From the NCBI GenBank assembly GCA_023634235.1, contig JAMKCF010000008.1, positions 19,745,000 to 19,808,999 of the forward strand: DNA of 64,000 nucleotides. The letters are read 5' to 3'. The notes under the pieces are model-generated. The model was not told the DNA's origin. It made no database searches and worked only from the letters and a program-made list of their open reading frames with translations. Source of the DNA: Pisaster brevispinus. Its lineage: Eukaryota > Echinodermata > Asteroidea > Forcipulatida > Asteriidae. The position numbers and the translations under genes are program-made. Positions 21,525 to 36,500 of this stretch are shown in pieces. How positions within the stretch are numbered: the first letter of the stretch is position 1; every line of letters begins with the position of its first letter.

Positions 21525-24500
21525 TCATGTGCCCACCTTATTGGTTGAGGACAGAGCCAGGTTGAGCTTCGCTGAGAGGTGTTCCGGGAGGGAGACTAAG
21601 ACAGAGTTGAAGACGTCCGGTTGTTGTTGACTTGAGCTACGGATGACCTCCACAATGCATGATGTGGCATCTATGTCAAGAGAACATACACAAAAATTAC
21701 TTACAGAGAATGAAAAAAAACGAATCCATTTTGCTGTGACAAAAAATCCTCCAATGCAGAACCAAAAATAGTAATATTTTCTTTTTAAATTTATTTACAA
21801 TTTTTTTTGGGGGTGGGCAAGTGGCATAAACTCCAAACAAAATTTGGGGGATTATTTGATCATTTTCCTTGAAAACAGCAATGATGATGTCGTGTAACAT
21901 CTAGAAAATCCATTCACAGTCAATTTTCATATTAGTTTCTCCAGGACAGTGAGATACTGTTAAGAAAATGTCTCTTGTGGAAGTGAAGTGTTAACTTTGA
22001 AAGCAGCGGAGTTGGGCGCCTTTGAAATGCCTCGTTTGACATGGCCCTAGTGCACGCGTACCAAGTATTTACTAAGTACCCTGTTGTTATTTTATTAGTA
22101 TTAACTACTTTTTACATATTGCTTTATCTATGGGCGTCTCAAAGCGCTTGTCATTATTTATTTCCAGACAGATTCTTAAAGTTTTTGAAATATGAGACGC
22201 ATTTATGAATTATGAGACCAATTTATGTATCACCTTGTATAGTTTACTGCCAGAAACACTGGGGCAAACTCCTTCCCTTGGCAGTTTAAGTGTAAATGGG
22301 TTATTTTACGTGCATTGCACAACACACAGGATCAACGGCTTTACGTCCCATCCGAAGGACGAAGTGACAATGGTCAAGGACAGTGTCAAGACCAGGACTC
22401 AAACCCACGCACTGCTGATCAGAAACACCAGAGCTTGAGTCTGGTGCACTTGACCGCTCGGCCATGACAAGCCACGATTATGACAATGATGTTCTCAAAG
22501 AAATATTTTGATCAGTGTGTTGCCAAAAACAAACCTGCTTTAGAAAATTTTAAGAATCCCATGTAGTGATTAAAAAGACCCCAAATCCAGCGTTATTTTC
22601 TTACATTCTTTGAGTTGTGGTTGATCTAATTGATCAGCTAGTATTGCCAGTAGGTTAGGCAGACTCTGCATGATGGTAGCATCGGCCGACTGGTACAGCT
22701 TCAGGATACATCCGTACACCGTGTCGTTCTCTTCTAGGTCGTCCTTCAATGGTAGGAACTTCAGCAGCATTGGCACAACCTGTACGCAGAAAACAAAAAA
22801 TCACAGCAACTCTGTTAAAACCCCTCAGTGCTCGTCCTAGCTAAGACATCACCAAACCATGTTCAAACGCCCAAGCACTGCAGCGAACAATTTCACTTGT
22901 ATAGCAGAGCAAAATGCTACACAAAATGCACCAGTTGCTACTCATAAGTCCTCATTTGCTACTCAATATTGGCATTCAGTGTGCACAAAATAAGCTCAGT
23001 CTGAAATTGTTTGCTGCACTGTAACCTACAACATGTAAGATTTGATCTGTTGACTTTAAATCACCACCCTGAACTAGACCTTTGACCTAGCCACCTGAAA
23101 ATACTCCCCACTTATTATGGAAACTCCACCCAATATTGCGCACATGGAACTTTAGTACTGCAACAACAACAAAACACAGGCATGCAACTGCCTGATGAAA
23201 AAAAAAGAGGAAAATTTTCGAAGCCACAATACCACACAATATTCCATTCCGGGTTTGTCGTGAAGGGGTACAATTGGTTGTGACTGGACACTTTATCCTC
23301 AAAATCTCCCATGATTGATACTTATTTATCTAAACACTCAAAGGTGCATACAATTGTCGAAGCTATAAAGAAAATTTGAACCCCCCCAAAAAAAAAAAAA
23401 CGGAAACTGAAGTTCGAAAACCATGGAGGTCTATTTTACCTATGATAATATTGTTTTCATCAACAATCATTTCCATGGACTCATGAATAAAGGATCGTTT
23501 GTTTAAAACTTCTTTAGCAATACATTTTCGATTGAACGATCGGTCGAACGATCGGTCAACAATTCACAGTGGGAAAATTGTGCGGCGAGAGCGATGTGTT
23601 TATGAGGTTACAATTTTGTATAATATATTACCGGAAGGAGGTCGCGATTAGACTCCATCGCACGTCTTCTAACCCCTGGGAAATCGAGTTGTGTGTTTCC
23701 CTACTCGCCTAGTATTGTAGTAGGAACACGGAGGAGAGAGCCAGACTAACAATGTGCATGCGTGTTTTTACGTTCGTTTACTGAAATGAACGATCGCGTC
23801 TAGAAAATATCAAGACTAGGGACTTTATCGCCAGAATTTTGAAGAATTTTGAAAATTACAAACAATTAATTTTACGATCATTTTTTTAAAAACGCGGAAA
23901 TCCGCGGAAACGCGGAAGAGTTGCATGCCTGAAAACAAGAACGTGCCTCTAATACCAATCTTTGTGAAGTGTTTTACAGCATTTTGTATGGCACTGAAGA
24001 AAGGGGGGAGGGGAAGAGAAAAAGCTGCTGATAAGTTGCATGCCGGCACATTTCAAAATAATTTGACCTCAATGAGGGCACTGTTTGAGCTTTGTGGCAT
24101 CACATGAAAGGGGTCAATGGTAACATGACAATGATCAATCAATTGCTGATGTAAAATTCTACATACCTCCCCGAGGGGTACCAGTGAGTGGTTGGTCATG
24201 ATGAGACGACACACTGCAGCGCATACGTTATCGATGACGCGTCGGTTGGTTTCCTGCCCCATGACGGACGACAACGCTTGCAGGATACTTGTAAAATGCC
24301 TGATAGTATCATCACACAGTTAAGGCAGAATGATTTTCTGAACCATACGGGCGGTCAGGTTGGTGGAGAGGTATCTTTCTTTGCCTTCCACCTCTAGGAC
24401 CCCGGTTCAAATCCCACCACGGGCACTATGTGAATTTACTTGTCAGTCCCTTACCCAAAAGGCGTGGGTTTTCCCTGGAATAATTCTCTGGGGTTTTCCT

Positions 24501-27500
24501 CCCACATCTGAAATTGAAACTTTCTTTGTTGTCTTCTTGGATTTGTGGCTAGTACAGTGATTAAGTTCCCTTTTCTGAAAGACCATGACTCAACAACCAG
24601 AATTAATAAATGAAATAAAAATGATTCCTGTTTTTTAATTCTTGAACAAGAGTGTTGTAATTCTGTCATTTTTATCCATATATAAACTCATTTGATCAGT
24701 CAATAGTTCCTGATAGTGAAGGATACGGGAAGGCGGCCTCTCCTCCATTCTGTGCCAAGACTCCGAGACCGAAGACGGCGTTGCTCCGTACCTCCTCATC
24801 CTCGTCATGGGCCATGTGAAGGAACACCGGGAGGAGATGCTGCAGGAAGGGATGAGTTGCATCTCCCATCCCTACGATGGACTCTGATAAGGTTCCGATT
24901 GCAAAGGACTTCTCCGCGCTGGAACATGATTTCTTCTGCGGAGGAGACATTCTTTAACAATTTATTTTTCTTCAATGGAAAAATTTGTTTAATTTTATTT
25001 CTTTTCAAGGCATAATTTCAAGGAATGGAAAGACTGCATATGCAACCATGAGACCCTTTGGAAAGGCCGCAGTTGTCGTTGTCAAACAATAGGCCATAAT
25101 ACACGAGTCATTTTTGTGTTCGTTCGAACAACAAAGTTGGCAATTACTTACTTTAATCACTATATGAAGACAATGTTACAGTCATGTCAACTTCACTTTC
25201 CCCAGATGAATTGCCCAGTATGGTCGAAAAAATAATAATTTTTGTTTACCGTAATTAAAAAACAAAAATAATGAAGATACCCACGCCAAAATCTGTCAAA
25301 AATGTGTGTACCCACCACCCCAACTCTCGGCCAATGATAGGTGTTCCTTTAACCTCAGTGAGGGCACTTTTTGAGCTTGTGACGTCGTGTGCAAGGAGTC
25401 AATGTGTGTGCGAAACGACTATCAAGCAGGTATTGTCATCATGGTGTTACCAAAAAAACTAATCTTTACTGATATTCTAATGTGCGAGGCCTTAAATCTT
25501 ACATAAAATTTCTACATGAGAAGACCTATTTTTTCCCACAAGGGAATATTTTTGTTGGTACATCCATTGTGACCTACAGCTTGGGCAAAATTTCATAAAG
25601 CTGTTAAGCAGAAAATACTGCATAGCAATTTTCTATGCTAAGCACAAAATGAAAGGGGCACCAGGCATAACAAGGTAAACTTTATGGAATTTTAGCTGGT
25701 AACCAGTTTCTGCTAAGCAATATTTTTCTGTGCTTAGCAAGTTTTTGTGCTCACAGGTTTTACAAAATTGGGCCCTGTACATTTGGGTCTCTCCAAAAGA
25801 GCATAGTAGCTATGACAAATAATGCATTTTGTTGGAATTTTATTTCTGATAATTCTAACTTGTTGATCGGATTTTTGTGAATTTCATTCCCAGTTTAAAA
25901 AAAAATGTACTTGAACATTTACCAGTTTCCCTCTCTGAATACAGCTAGCAAAGGTCTGGAATTTCATCTTCGAGAGGGCAAGGCCATTTTCATTTTGAAC
26001 TTCCACTGAAAAATCTTTAAGTCTGTGAGAAACTTTTGAAGGGGCACCAAGGCTAAGACCAGGGGCAACAGAGGCCACGGCCTCTGTGTAAATCCAGGCC
26101 TGCTTGCCCCTTTAAAGCATTGGGCGACTAATTTTTGTATTAGGTTTTGATGTGTTCTCTCTCTTACCGTTCTCGCAATCAGAAGAGGGAGTGTTCCAGC
26201 GAAGTACGGAGCAAATGCCACCCCTCCCAAGGCCCTGGCCAAGGAGGGGATGATGTCGCCGGCGTACTCGATGAGCATAGCGTCATACTCTGCTTGGTCT
26301 CCTTCCTCATCTTCATCTTCCTCGTCGTCTTGATCCTGACACGCTGTCTGGAGATGAGAGACAACAAAAAACTGGAATAGTTTAATCCTCAAGATTAAAA
26401 CAAAGTACAGGATTCAAAGCACTCCCTGTGGCCTGTTTTTGTTCGTTAGGGTGTTTGTTTGTTTGTCCTGCAAGACTCTGACTAGACTAAGTACCCCTTG
26501 TTTGGTACACACTAGTAATAGGCTATTGACCAAAGTATGGCCTACGGTGCGTTTATTTTTCTTTCTCTCATATAAGTAGTAGGGCCTCTGAAGGGCAGTG
26601 TCCAGAGCCTCAGCAAGGGCCCAATTTCGTAGAGCTGCTTTAGCAGCAAACATTGCTTAGATACGTTCTGCTGAGCAAAAAAGAAGCAGGATACCAGTCA
26701 TAAATGGCACATGTGGAATGCTGTTTAGGCTGGCAACCATATTCTGGTTAAGCATGTTGTTATTATGCTCAGCTACTTTTTGTGCTTAAGCAGCTCTATG
26801 AAATTGAGCTCAGAGCATCAGTAGTAGCTGCTGATGGAAGTAGGGGGCAGGTGTATTTACTGAACACTAGGATATGAATAGCTATACCATACAGCTATTG
26901 GTTTTCTAACCCTAATCATTCCCTACCCCCAAACTCCAACTGCATGTTTTGTTTGATTCTGTTGGACTTGGGACTGCAGTAGTAAACTAATTTTGCTTTA
27001 CACTGGATCAGGCAGAAAACCACAATCAGAATCCAACAGTTTGGTGTTGAGTTACCATATAGTATTTGATTTTGTTAGAGTGTGGATCCTAAAGTCACCA
27101 TGGGATTTTTTGTTGTTGATTTTTTTTATGGGGAGAGATCGCCTTACATCACAAGGCCACGGACAGCCACTTCAAGGTGAGGGCTACACATTCACTGATT
27201 TGGGCTATCGATCCAAATCAACTGTCACTAGGGGCACATTGCCACCTACTCTTGGAACTGAAACAGGGTTACCCCCTTCACAGTCCGCAGGGATGTAGGC
27301 AAGGGTTTCATCCACTAGGAGCCTGGCTGGTAGAGCAGAAGGCACTGCCTTCCCAACTTTTTTACGAAGCAACTATGGTTAAGTGCCTTGCTAAAGGTCA
27401 AAAATGTCATGACCGGGATTCGAATCCACACTCTGCTGCAAACAACACCAGAGCTTGGGTCCGGTGAGCTAGACCGCTTGGCCACGACGCGCCACAATGA

Positions 27501-30500
27501 TTCACCCTTGATGCTCGGCTGCTTTTCCGTTTTCCGTAACCCACCTTCCGTTGGAGAACATTCCTGACCGCACTGCTGATGCTGCTGAGATTTCCCTGCT
27601 CACTGACCATGGCCCCTCGTAACGTTCCCAGCATCTCGTTCAAAGTCTCCAAGGTTGCCATGACGACCGTGCGATCCGTTTCAGTGTTGACGATGTGGAT
27701 GAAATGGGGGACGGTCTGATCCACCGCTTTGGCGAGAGCTGTGTGTGAGGGAGAGAGAGGGAGGGAGGTGACAGTGAGAACAATGTACCCATTAAATCAG
27801 TGTATTCTTCCATGGTTTTCTGAGAGCAAAGATTATCATCGTTTTTATCTCTGATTATCATCAACCCATCAAAATCCAAGAGCATGTTTTGTTTGATTAC
27901 GTTGGATTTAGGACTCCACTAGTAAACTGATTATAATTTACATGGGATCAAACAAACCATCATAATCAGAGGCCAACAGTTTCGCAGATGGTGTCGGATT
28001 TTGCTAAAGTGAGGAAAGACCCAAACATTCAAGAGCGTTAACAACCAATGGCCCCACAGCCATTGGTCTAAGAACCGAGTCACACGGGTAATGGCTCACT
28101 CAGTGGTTTTATTTCTGGTTTCATTTCTATGGTAGAAAACTAAATGTCTGAGCCAGAGAGTCAAAAAGTGGTCTCAATACCAGAATTGAGAGAGGACCAG
28201 TCTTGAAACCAACAACCAACACTGAACGGTAAGTGGGCAGTTCATACCTTGCGTCTCCTGTGAGTTGGTGTCTTGGATAGCTTTGAAGAGACTGCAGCAT
28301 AACTGACCAGAGCTCGTGATGGCCGCCTTACGTACATTAGCCGCTGGATAATCAATAAGCTTCAGTACCTCACTGAAACACGTCTCTAAATGCGGCATGA
28401 ACGCAACACTGGAAGAAAAAGTAATCGTACATGAGGTTGACAAAATGCAGGCATTCATCGTATAATCACAGACAACATTTTTTTGGAGTGCAATTGAAAC
28501 TTCTATGTTGAGATACAATGAAGTCCCATGACGTCTGCTAGTTACATCCATGCATGTGTACAGACACTTTTGGCTGGCAAACACTATAGAGGTATGCGCT
28601 AGGCACCCAAGCATGATAGTTGGCTGTTGCAAACAAAGTAGACAAGTTGTATGATTGAGTACAAGGGCTGACCTACATGTGCACATGATACAGGCTTGCA
28701 TGAACTGTTCAGGCTGATTTTGCTGATTTTTCTGAGTGCAAAAAAATCGACAATCCGATTCAAGTATGAAGAATATCATGTTTGCTAGTTACAAAGGGGT
28801 ATGCATCAGCCCCTGTAAAAGGCACACTGTTCCCTCATTTTGCCCACCTGGACACAATGTCATGACAGTGCTTACCAAAGAATCTTGCGCTTATGGCGCC
28901 CTGCAAAGGGCATACTCCGATGGGCTATGTCAGGGCGTAAGCGCAGCATTCAATTGTAAGCAGTGTCATGTACTGTGGGGCACAGTGGTGTTAGTGTGCA
29001 CATGCAATGAGCAATTTCCATGTTTCCAGGGTCTGGTCAATCATTTCATAACACTCTTGTCTTAATTAGGACACTATGACCTCTGACCTACCCTGTATTT
29101 GATGCAATTTCACCCAGTGAGTTACAGGCATCCTCCTTCTCCTCCATGTAAGAATTTTCAACGCTGTACCTGAAAATTACAGAGACATATTTTATATTTT
29201 TAAGGACTGAGGGCAGAAAAAATGGAATTACACAAATATTCCCCATTGATTGAATTTGTTCATTGATTCTGTCACTATTTCGCCCTGTCGGCCTCAGAAA
29301 CCTGACCTGATTCAAATGTTTCGGGGTGAAAAAACAAATACCACACCATATTACTTCGAAGAGATCCTTTCTCAATGTATCTGCAGTGCTTCTCACCAAG
29401 CAAGACTTTGTGGTCAAAAAATATTTGAGTATTTACCAATCTGCAATTAAGACCTTAAATTACATTTCGAATGTTGCCATGCTGACATAGTAAGTATCTA
29501 CATTTGATTTAAACAATAACCAAATGTCTGTTTGGAGCTATTTTTTCCAAGAAATTTGTTACTAAAAAAATGAGCCAGAAAATCAGAAAATATCTCTCAA
29601 GGGTTTAAAGAAAAATATTTAGCATCTTACCCCTGAATATCTTCATCATCTTCTCCATTTTGTTGATTCACCTCGCTTCCTTCAATATCCTCGTCATCAT
29701 CTCCTTCATCATCGTCGTCTTCTTCCTCATCTTCAAATAACGACAAGACACCGCTGTCCTCATCATTATAATGAGCCTGCAAATAATTTAAAAATACATA
29801 TATTTAAAAATTGCCCATAACTTGAGAAATCGGTGAAGGAATACATTGATTATTTTTATCAGAGTAATTAATATTGGATTATTTATTAAATCTGGCTGGT
29901 CTGTTTTTGTTTTTAAAATTGCTTTTGTAATACTTAGTGTTTTATTTGTAGGCATGTCATTTCTAGTATTACCTTGTGATGCTACCGAGCGTGTTTTGTG
30001 TTTTTAAACCAAAATTAATGAAAAAGGAAAGGAATAAAACGAACTTGAAGAATAAGTTTTCAAATCCAGACTCCATATGTCTATATAATTGAGACTCGCT
30101 CTGAGAAAAAAAATCAACACTTCTCAGCTTTTTCAATAATGCGTAACACCCATGAGACGGTCCAATTTGACCCCAGGGAAAAAAAATAAAGAAAAAAGAT
30201 TCTACATCACCATATTAACACAATTCACCCGATATGATCGTCCCAAACCTCTTGGTTGTGCCAGTTTTGGGAATCAATATCACTCCATAGTGTCTGTTTT
30301 AGGTGACACTGCATCTACACATTTACCATAGTTTTAAGTAGGATTTGAAACTTTCCATGGTCATGGTGGAAGTATAGCTAAGTAAGGCTTGCGGTAATTT
30401 TAGTCCCAAAATGGCAAGCTTTGCAGATGGTAGCTGAGTGTGACACTGTTGCATGGGGATCAACTTCTAGTTTTTGGCTTCCTTTAGTTTTCTTTTTGAT

Positions 30501-33500
30501 GGCCTCGGGGGAGCACCAAGTATCGGTGCTTACCACACAACAGTTTACGGTTGAAAAACGTAACAACAATTTTTTCATTAGTTAAACTTGGTCATTGAGT
30601 TCAAACAGACTACAGGAAAATATAGGAATCTAAGATTAAGGATACTAACATTAATTCAACCCCTAAAAGACCAGTGCAATTTCTTTAAAAGACTACCATT
30701 TCAAATTACAAAAGGCTAATTTTTGTCTTGTAAATGTTTGTTTATGTTTTAGTTCGAAGAGACACAACTTTCTGTATCAAACAATCAATCAATCAAAACA
30801 ATTTAAATCCAAGAAAAAGGAAAAATACGCTCAAAGGTGCCTTGACAAAAGAATTCAAAAAATGAATTACATTTGGGGCAGTTTTAACATGTTTAATGTC
30901 TACAGGGAAGTCATCAAATAACATCGGTGCCGAAATGGAAAATACACGGCGGTCATGTGAATTAAGTTTCCATTTCGGTTTCCATTCTGCAGTCCTGCTG
31001 TTATGTGAAAACAGTTTTTCATTACGGTACTATATATCATAAAGCATGGTTCATACTTCAGAGCAAAGCGAATATGAGGCGCAAACAACACCCAGTTGCA
31101 GTTTTCCAATAGTGACACAAAGAAATTCGCTTCACTCTCGCAACTGGCGCGTAGAATGAACCGGGCTTAAGACTCGTAACTATTGTCATTATCTAATAAA
31201 CTTACCACAATCCCCTCAGTAGACTTGAGCGACTCTACCATGAGTTTGGTAATTGTCTCAAGGTGTGTTGCCATGGCAACCCCTAATACCGACGACAATG
31301 AAGCAAACAGCCCGTACCTGAAAAATAATCACAGTAAATATGTGCATCACAAATTTATTTATTTTTTTTAAATTTCAAATACTTGACAGTGGCAGTTTTT
31401 AAGAAAAAATAAGACCATTACACACGATGGGCGGTAAACATCGGAGTCCTAAATTTGCATAGTTAATCACATGCTGGGAGGAAAATGACGTCATGAACTT
31501 TGACATTTTTCAAACTGGTAGAAGCCAGATTTCAAGCTAACCTTATTGAATGAGTGACTTCAGTCATGAAGTAGGATCCCACCTCTTCAATCGATAATCT
31601 GTGGAATAGTATTTTCAACTTATTTCCCCTTTGAAGCCCCAAAAGTTTACACGAGACTAGTTTTACCATGTTCACATTGTTTAATTGGTAAACGTGCACG
31701 AAATAAAAATTGCTTGGTAACATCCAGTCATAGATCTCAGCTGCCTGTTACTTATTGCATTTAAGTTTTGGTAGAATTCAGGGCTACATGATTGCTCTTC
31801 TACACTCACTGATATTCTATGTAATGGTTTACTAACATTCAAAACGCAAACTCAGCCGGTTAATGTACATCGCCTTTGGTTCTGTCTATTAACAGCAACC
31901 AGCCAGTAGCCCGGTCTTTATCACACAGAGAAGACTGGCTCCTCACACCGTGTTTGCCTCATTATTATTAAGGAGAGAATGACAACCATAAGCAAAGCCA
32001 TGAAAATTTGCCCTGATGAGACCAGTCCACTAAGTCAGTGACTCATTGTAGAGAAATAAAGACTCACGTGCATCTGCGCAGGTCAGGGTCGTTGACCTCT
32101 TCGATGAGTTTCAGACCAAGTAGGAGACATTCTTCAGCGAGAGGAAGAAAGTTGTCCCTACCGAGGGTGCGTGCCAGGACCCCCAAGGTGTCTACAACAT
32201 AATCACAACATAGAAATGTTATCTTATTTGCAACATTTTCTTCTATGGTATGTAACGCAATTAATGTTTCAAACATTTGACTCCTGCCTCTTGTAGGATC
32301 AGCATTAACAGATACTTCGACCCTGCTAGGGTCAGTAAAATGTTGCGTCAGTAACTACTTTTTTCATATTCAACATTCAATAATCACACTCAAGTCACTG
32401 AAACACTTATTTCCACTTCAAGCACTTACTGTAATACCTTAAAGAAAAGTACTAGAGTGGAGGCAGAATCTAAACCCAATACACTTTCTGGAGCTGTTGA
32501 GCGTACATGTTTGTGTTGTTCGATACTCCTAATGTGAAGACTTGAAGGTTTGGATGGTGGTTTGTCAATAAGGAATAGGTTTAATAATAACAACATTTAC
32601 ATAGTGCCTTTTCCTGAGGTGAAAAAGCGCCCAGAGAAAAAACAAGAAAATACAACAATGGAAGGAATAATTGTATCAGAAAGCCAAGTGGAAAAACTAT
32701 TTGCAGGCCCAGCTAGCAGCACTTAGATAAAGTTCATCACTGCCATGGGCAGCACACTGTATCGATGTCACTGAAAAAAAAAACCCTGCTGATTGGCTAC
32801 CAAATCTGATTGCTCTGCGCCCACATTTGTTAAAAACTTTTGTGTGCTTGTGTGGCACTTGTAGGACGCTTAGTGCGCATGTGTCAAAATAAAAGTATTT
32901 TGACGTGATTCCATTTGAAATGAATTATGTTTTTACATGGTTATTCTGAACTGCATACAGTTGGACATGTCACAAGATCAAAGAAGAATGGGGGGGGGGG
33001 GGGACACCAGTTGCTCTAGTACTAGGTTTCTCCTTTGCGGGGGACATCATAATTGAGCGTGCACATAGAATGAATCAACCACAGGCCTTATTAAAATGTG
33101 CCGTATACTGGCCCATTAAATTAACCAATATCAGGGGTAATGAGTGAGCAGTGCATGCTGGGAAACAAATGGCGCGGTGAAATCAATCACCCCTGGGAAG
33201 GAGGTTGTGTTGAAACGTACCGATAGCTTGTACTTGTAAGGTTAATGCATCCCCACATTGCACAGTAGTTAGGTAGATGCGCAACTGTTCCATGATCGGC
33301 TGGAAGAACGGAAGCATGTGTTCCTTGGCAGCGTTACTCGTTGCTCCTAAACAAAGAAAGACAACAATTTACAACACGTTTGACAAATAAAAACTATTAT
33401 TGAAACAATCCAAAACTGAGTTTGTGTTTTCATAAACATTGCCTCAAACAAACAAAAATTGCCTATAACAAAGGCATTCATACCACAATTTCTGACAAAT

Positions 33501-36500
33501 TAAAACTATAATGGAATTGTCTGAACTGAATTTGTGTTTTCATAAACGTTTGCCCCGAACGAAAAAATTGCCTCGAGCAAAATAACCATAACACATTTTC
33601 TGACAAATGAAAACCATGAATGGTACAATCTGAAACTTAATTTGTGTTTTTTGAACAATAATAATCATAAACATTTTGGGCCAAAATGCAAACCAGGAAC
33701 AGTACAATCTGAAACTGAATTGATTTCAAACATGGAACAAACTCTTTTGAGAAACAGAAAATCTAGTGCTCTAGTGACTTACCGATTGCGCTGATTGCAA
33801 GTTCTTTGATGTGAATCACATTAGAGGATTGCAATGTCACAAGTAGGCGCTCCATTAACGTTGGGAGATATGGAAGCAACTCATCAGATCCTGCCAAAGC
33901 AACAAGAAAGAAATCACACCATAAATTGTGAAATAAATTCCTCTCGGATCACCAGCCAAGTACAGCACTTCTTCAAGAACATATTTCCACACACACCAGC
34001 CCAAAATAAAATGCAACAGCATTACAACCATAATTAACAACAGTGTATTCACATAGTGAAAATTGTGCAAGGTTTTTCACTATTTAGTCCCGACTCACAG
34101 AAACGGATTAAGCCAACATTTTCACAGGTTTGATTTTTCATGTATGTGGATGATCACACAAAACATGAACGCTGTCAGCGACTACTTTGTCAGCTCTACC
34201 GATCCTGTATTAAAATAAGGCCTTCAAGACAAGAGGTGCAGCAACTAATCTCTTGCAACAAACTTACACATCCTCTCAAACACCTACCATCACTAATAAT
34301 AAAATTGTCTTTCATAAAAAAAACCCCACCAAAACCCCCCACCCCACAAAAAAAAAAAAGAAAAGGGGAAAACTTACCGAGGTTTTCACAGAACATCTCC
34401 AGTGCATAATAGATTCTTGTGACTCCCTTGGGGGTCTGGTCAGCAGTTGCAGACTTCTGGCTGAGATAGTCAAACAGCAGCGGTAACAGCTCGGCGTGGT
34501 ACTTGCTGATGTCAGGCTGCAGGTGCTCAGCAAACTGACCCAGGCAGAAGAGAGCTGCGTTGCGCACGACCTGCTGCGAGTCACGGATGCCGTTGCAGAT
34601 GCATTCTAGTAACGGCTGTAGGTGTCTGCAGGTCAAACAACAATCCTTTATTTCATAATGGCAGCAAATTATACACTTACAGGGATCTCCCCAGAATTTT
34701 TCTAAACCTGTGGGGCATTCTGGACCCAAATTTTGGAAGTTTGCACGAAGCACACTGAATTACATACATACAGACATATGAGGCATTTATAAGGTGCCAT
34801 TACATCAATAACCCAGCTGGTCAATCCCTACTGACTCAAACTACTTTTTCCACTAAATTCTATGGTCATAGAGCCTTCCACTTCATTGCACCTTCGTTAT
34901 GGAACGACTTACCTCTTCATATTCGCCAAGCTGACTCTCTCCAGATTTTCAAGGGACTTTTAAAGACTCACTTGTTTGAATCTTTCTTTTGTAACAATTG
35001 CTTTTATTATATATATATATATTTTTTCTTCATTGTTTTATGTTTTGTGTTGCGCATAGAGGCTGCTGCATTATGCGCCATATAAATGTCTCGTATTATT
35101 ATTATTAGATTGTTGCGTATTAATATTTGTTGATACACTTCTTGAACTTGCAAAACGAGTCAGAGTCTCTGATGGAGAAACAGCTAGTGCATTCCAGGTT
35201 TGGGGAGCAAAAATGAGAAAAGGTGTGACTTGATGCAGACTAGAGCAGCTTGACGGAGAGTAGTGTCAGATACTGAGCAAAGGCTTGAGCGTCCAGGCCG
35301 GTGGGGAGACTGACAATGAAACAAGGTCCTCAGAATGTTTTCTACTTGGTGCTTATCTTGGTTTTAAAAGCCCTACTTGTCAACCTCGTCCCCATGGTTT
35401 ACTTTATTTCCAACCATGTTTGTAAATAGTAAACCCTGGGATGGAAACTCCTCACTTGGACCCTGATTGGACAACAACATTACATTAGCACATGTACATG
35501 TTTCCAATACATACAAGCTACTAAATACCGGACCACGAGACTATGGCGAAGATGTAAATTTCGATATGCAGCCAGACTATTCTAATTTGCATACGTATCC
35601 AAAATTTTTGGATATGCAAATGTTCCAATACCAGGGTGAGAGAGCAGTCAACCTCGTACTGCTCGACACACCCTGGGGAAGAGGTTGCCCTACTTGTGCA
35701 ATCTGGAGCAATCTAAATGGTTTTATATTGATGAAGTCAGCTTGTGCATGGGGAGAACCCAGACTTACTGATAACGGAAAAGGCATTAAAAAAAAACCCA
35801 ACCTCAAAACAACCTGATGTCACAGTGAAATTTGCTGGGAACGCAAGACTCATTTTACAATAGACGTTGTGCAACTGATGTACTAGAACAGGAGGATCCA
35901 TCATTGGGGGTCAAATGTTGGTTGCTCGTTACCCCACCCCTTAACCACCTGCACGTCAGATGACGTCTTTATCCGAACATTGTTTTGCACAGACTTCCGT
36001 TGATGTTTTTTGCTGATAGCCGGGTGGCTGGCGTTTTCATCCACCCGAACTTTCCAATGTGTAGCGTGCATAGGCAGGCACATACCGTGATATGGTTTGT
36101 TTCACCAGTATAAAGAGTGACAACGGGTTCTGGAAAACATGCCTAATAAAATCCCTTTCTGGGGGTTATTGTGTAACAGAAGATCCAAAAATAATACAGT
36201 GGGTGGATAAGAAAATGTTTAAAAATACGGATGTCAAGTGGTCAAATAAATGCATAATACAAAATAGTCCCTCATAAAGCTCCTCTCTGTGCTACTCACT
36301 TGTTCCTAATGAAGTCTGCACAGCCTTCAGCGAGAACAGCCAGGCTGAGTAGACCAGCTTTTCTCTCATATGGATTCTCACTCCTTAGGGCTGGTTGGAC
36401 CAACTGCATCAACGGGGGCAGCAGCTTCTCCGGAGGGAGATGGAGGGCCATTGTGTCGATCACCTACCACAACAAAGTATTTTGAAATTCTTAAATTTTT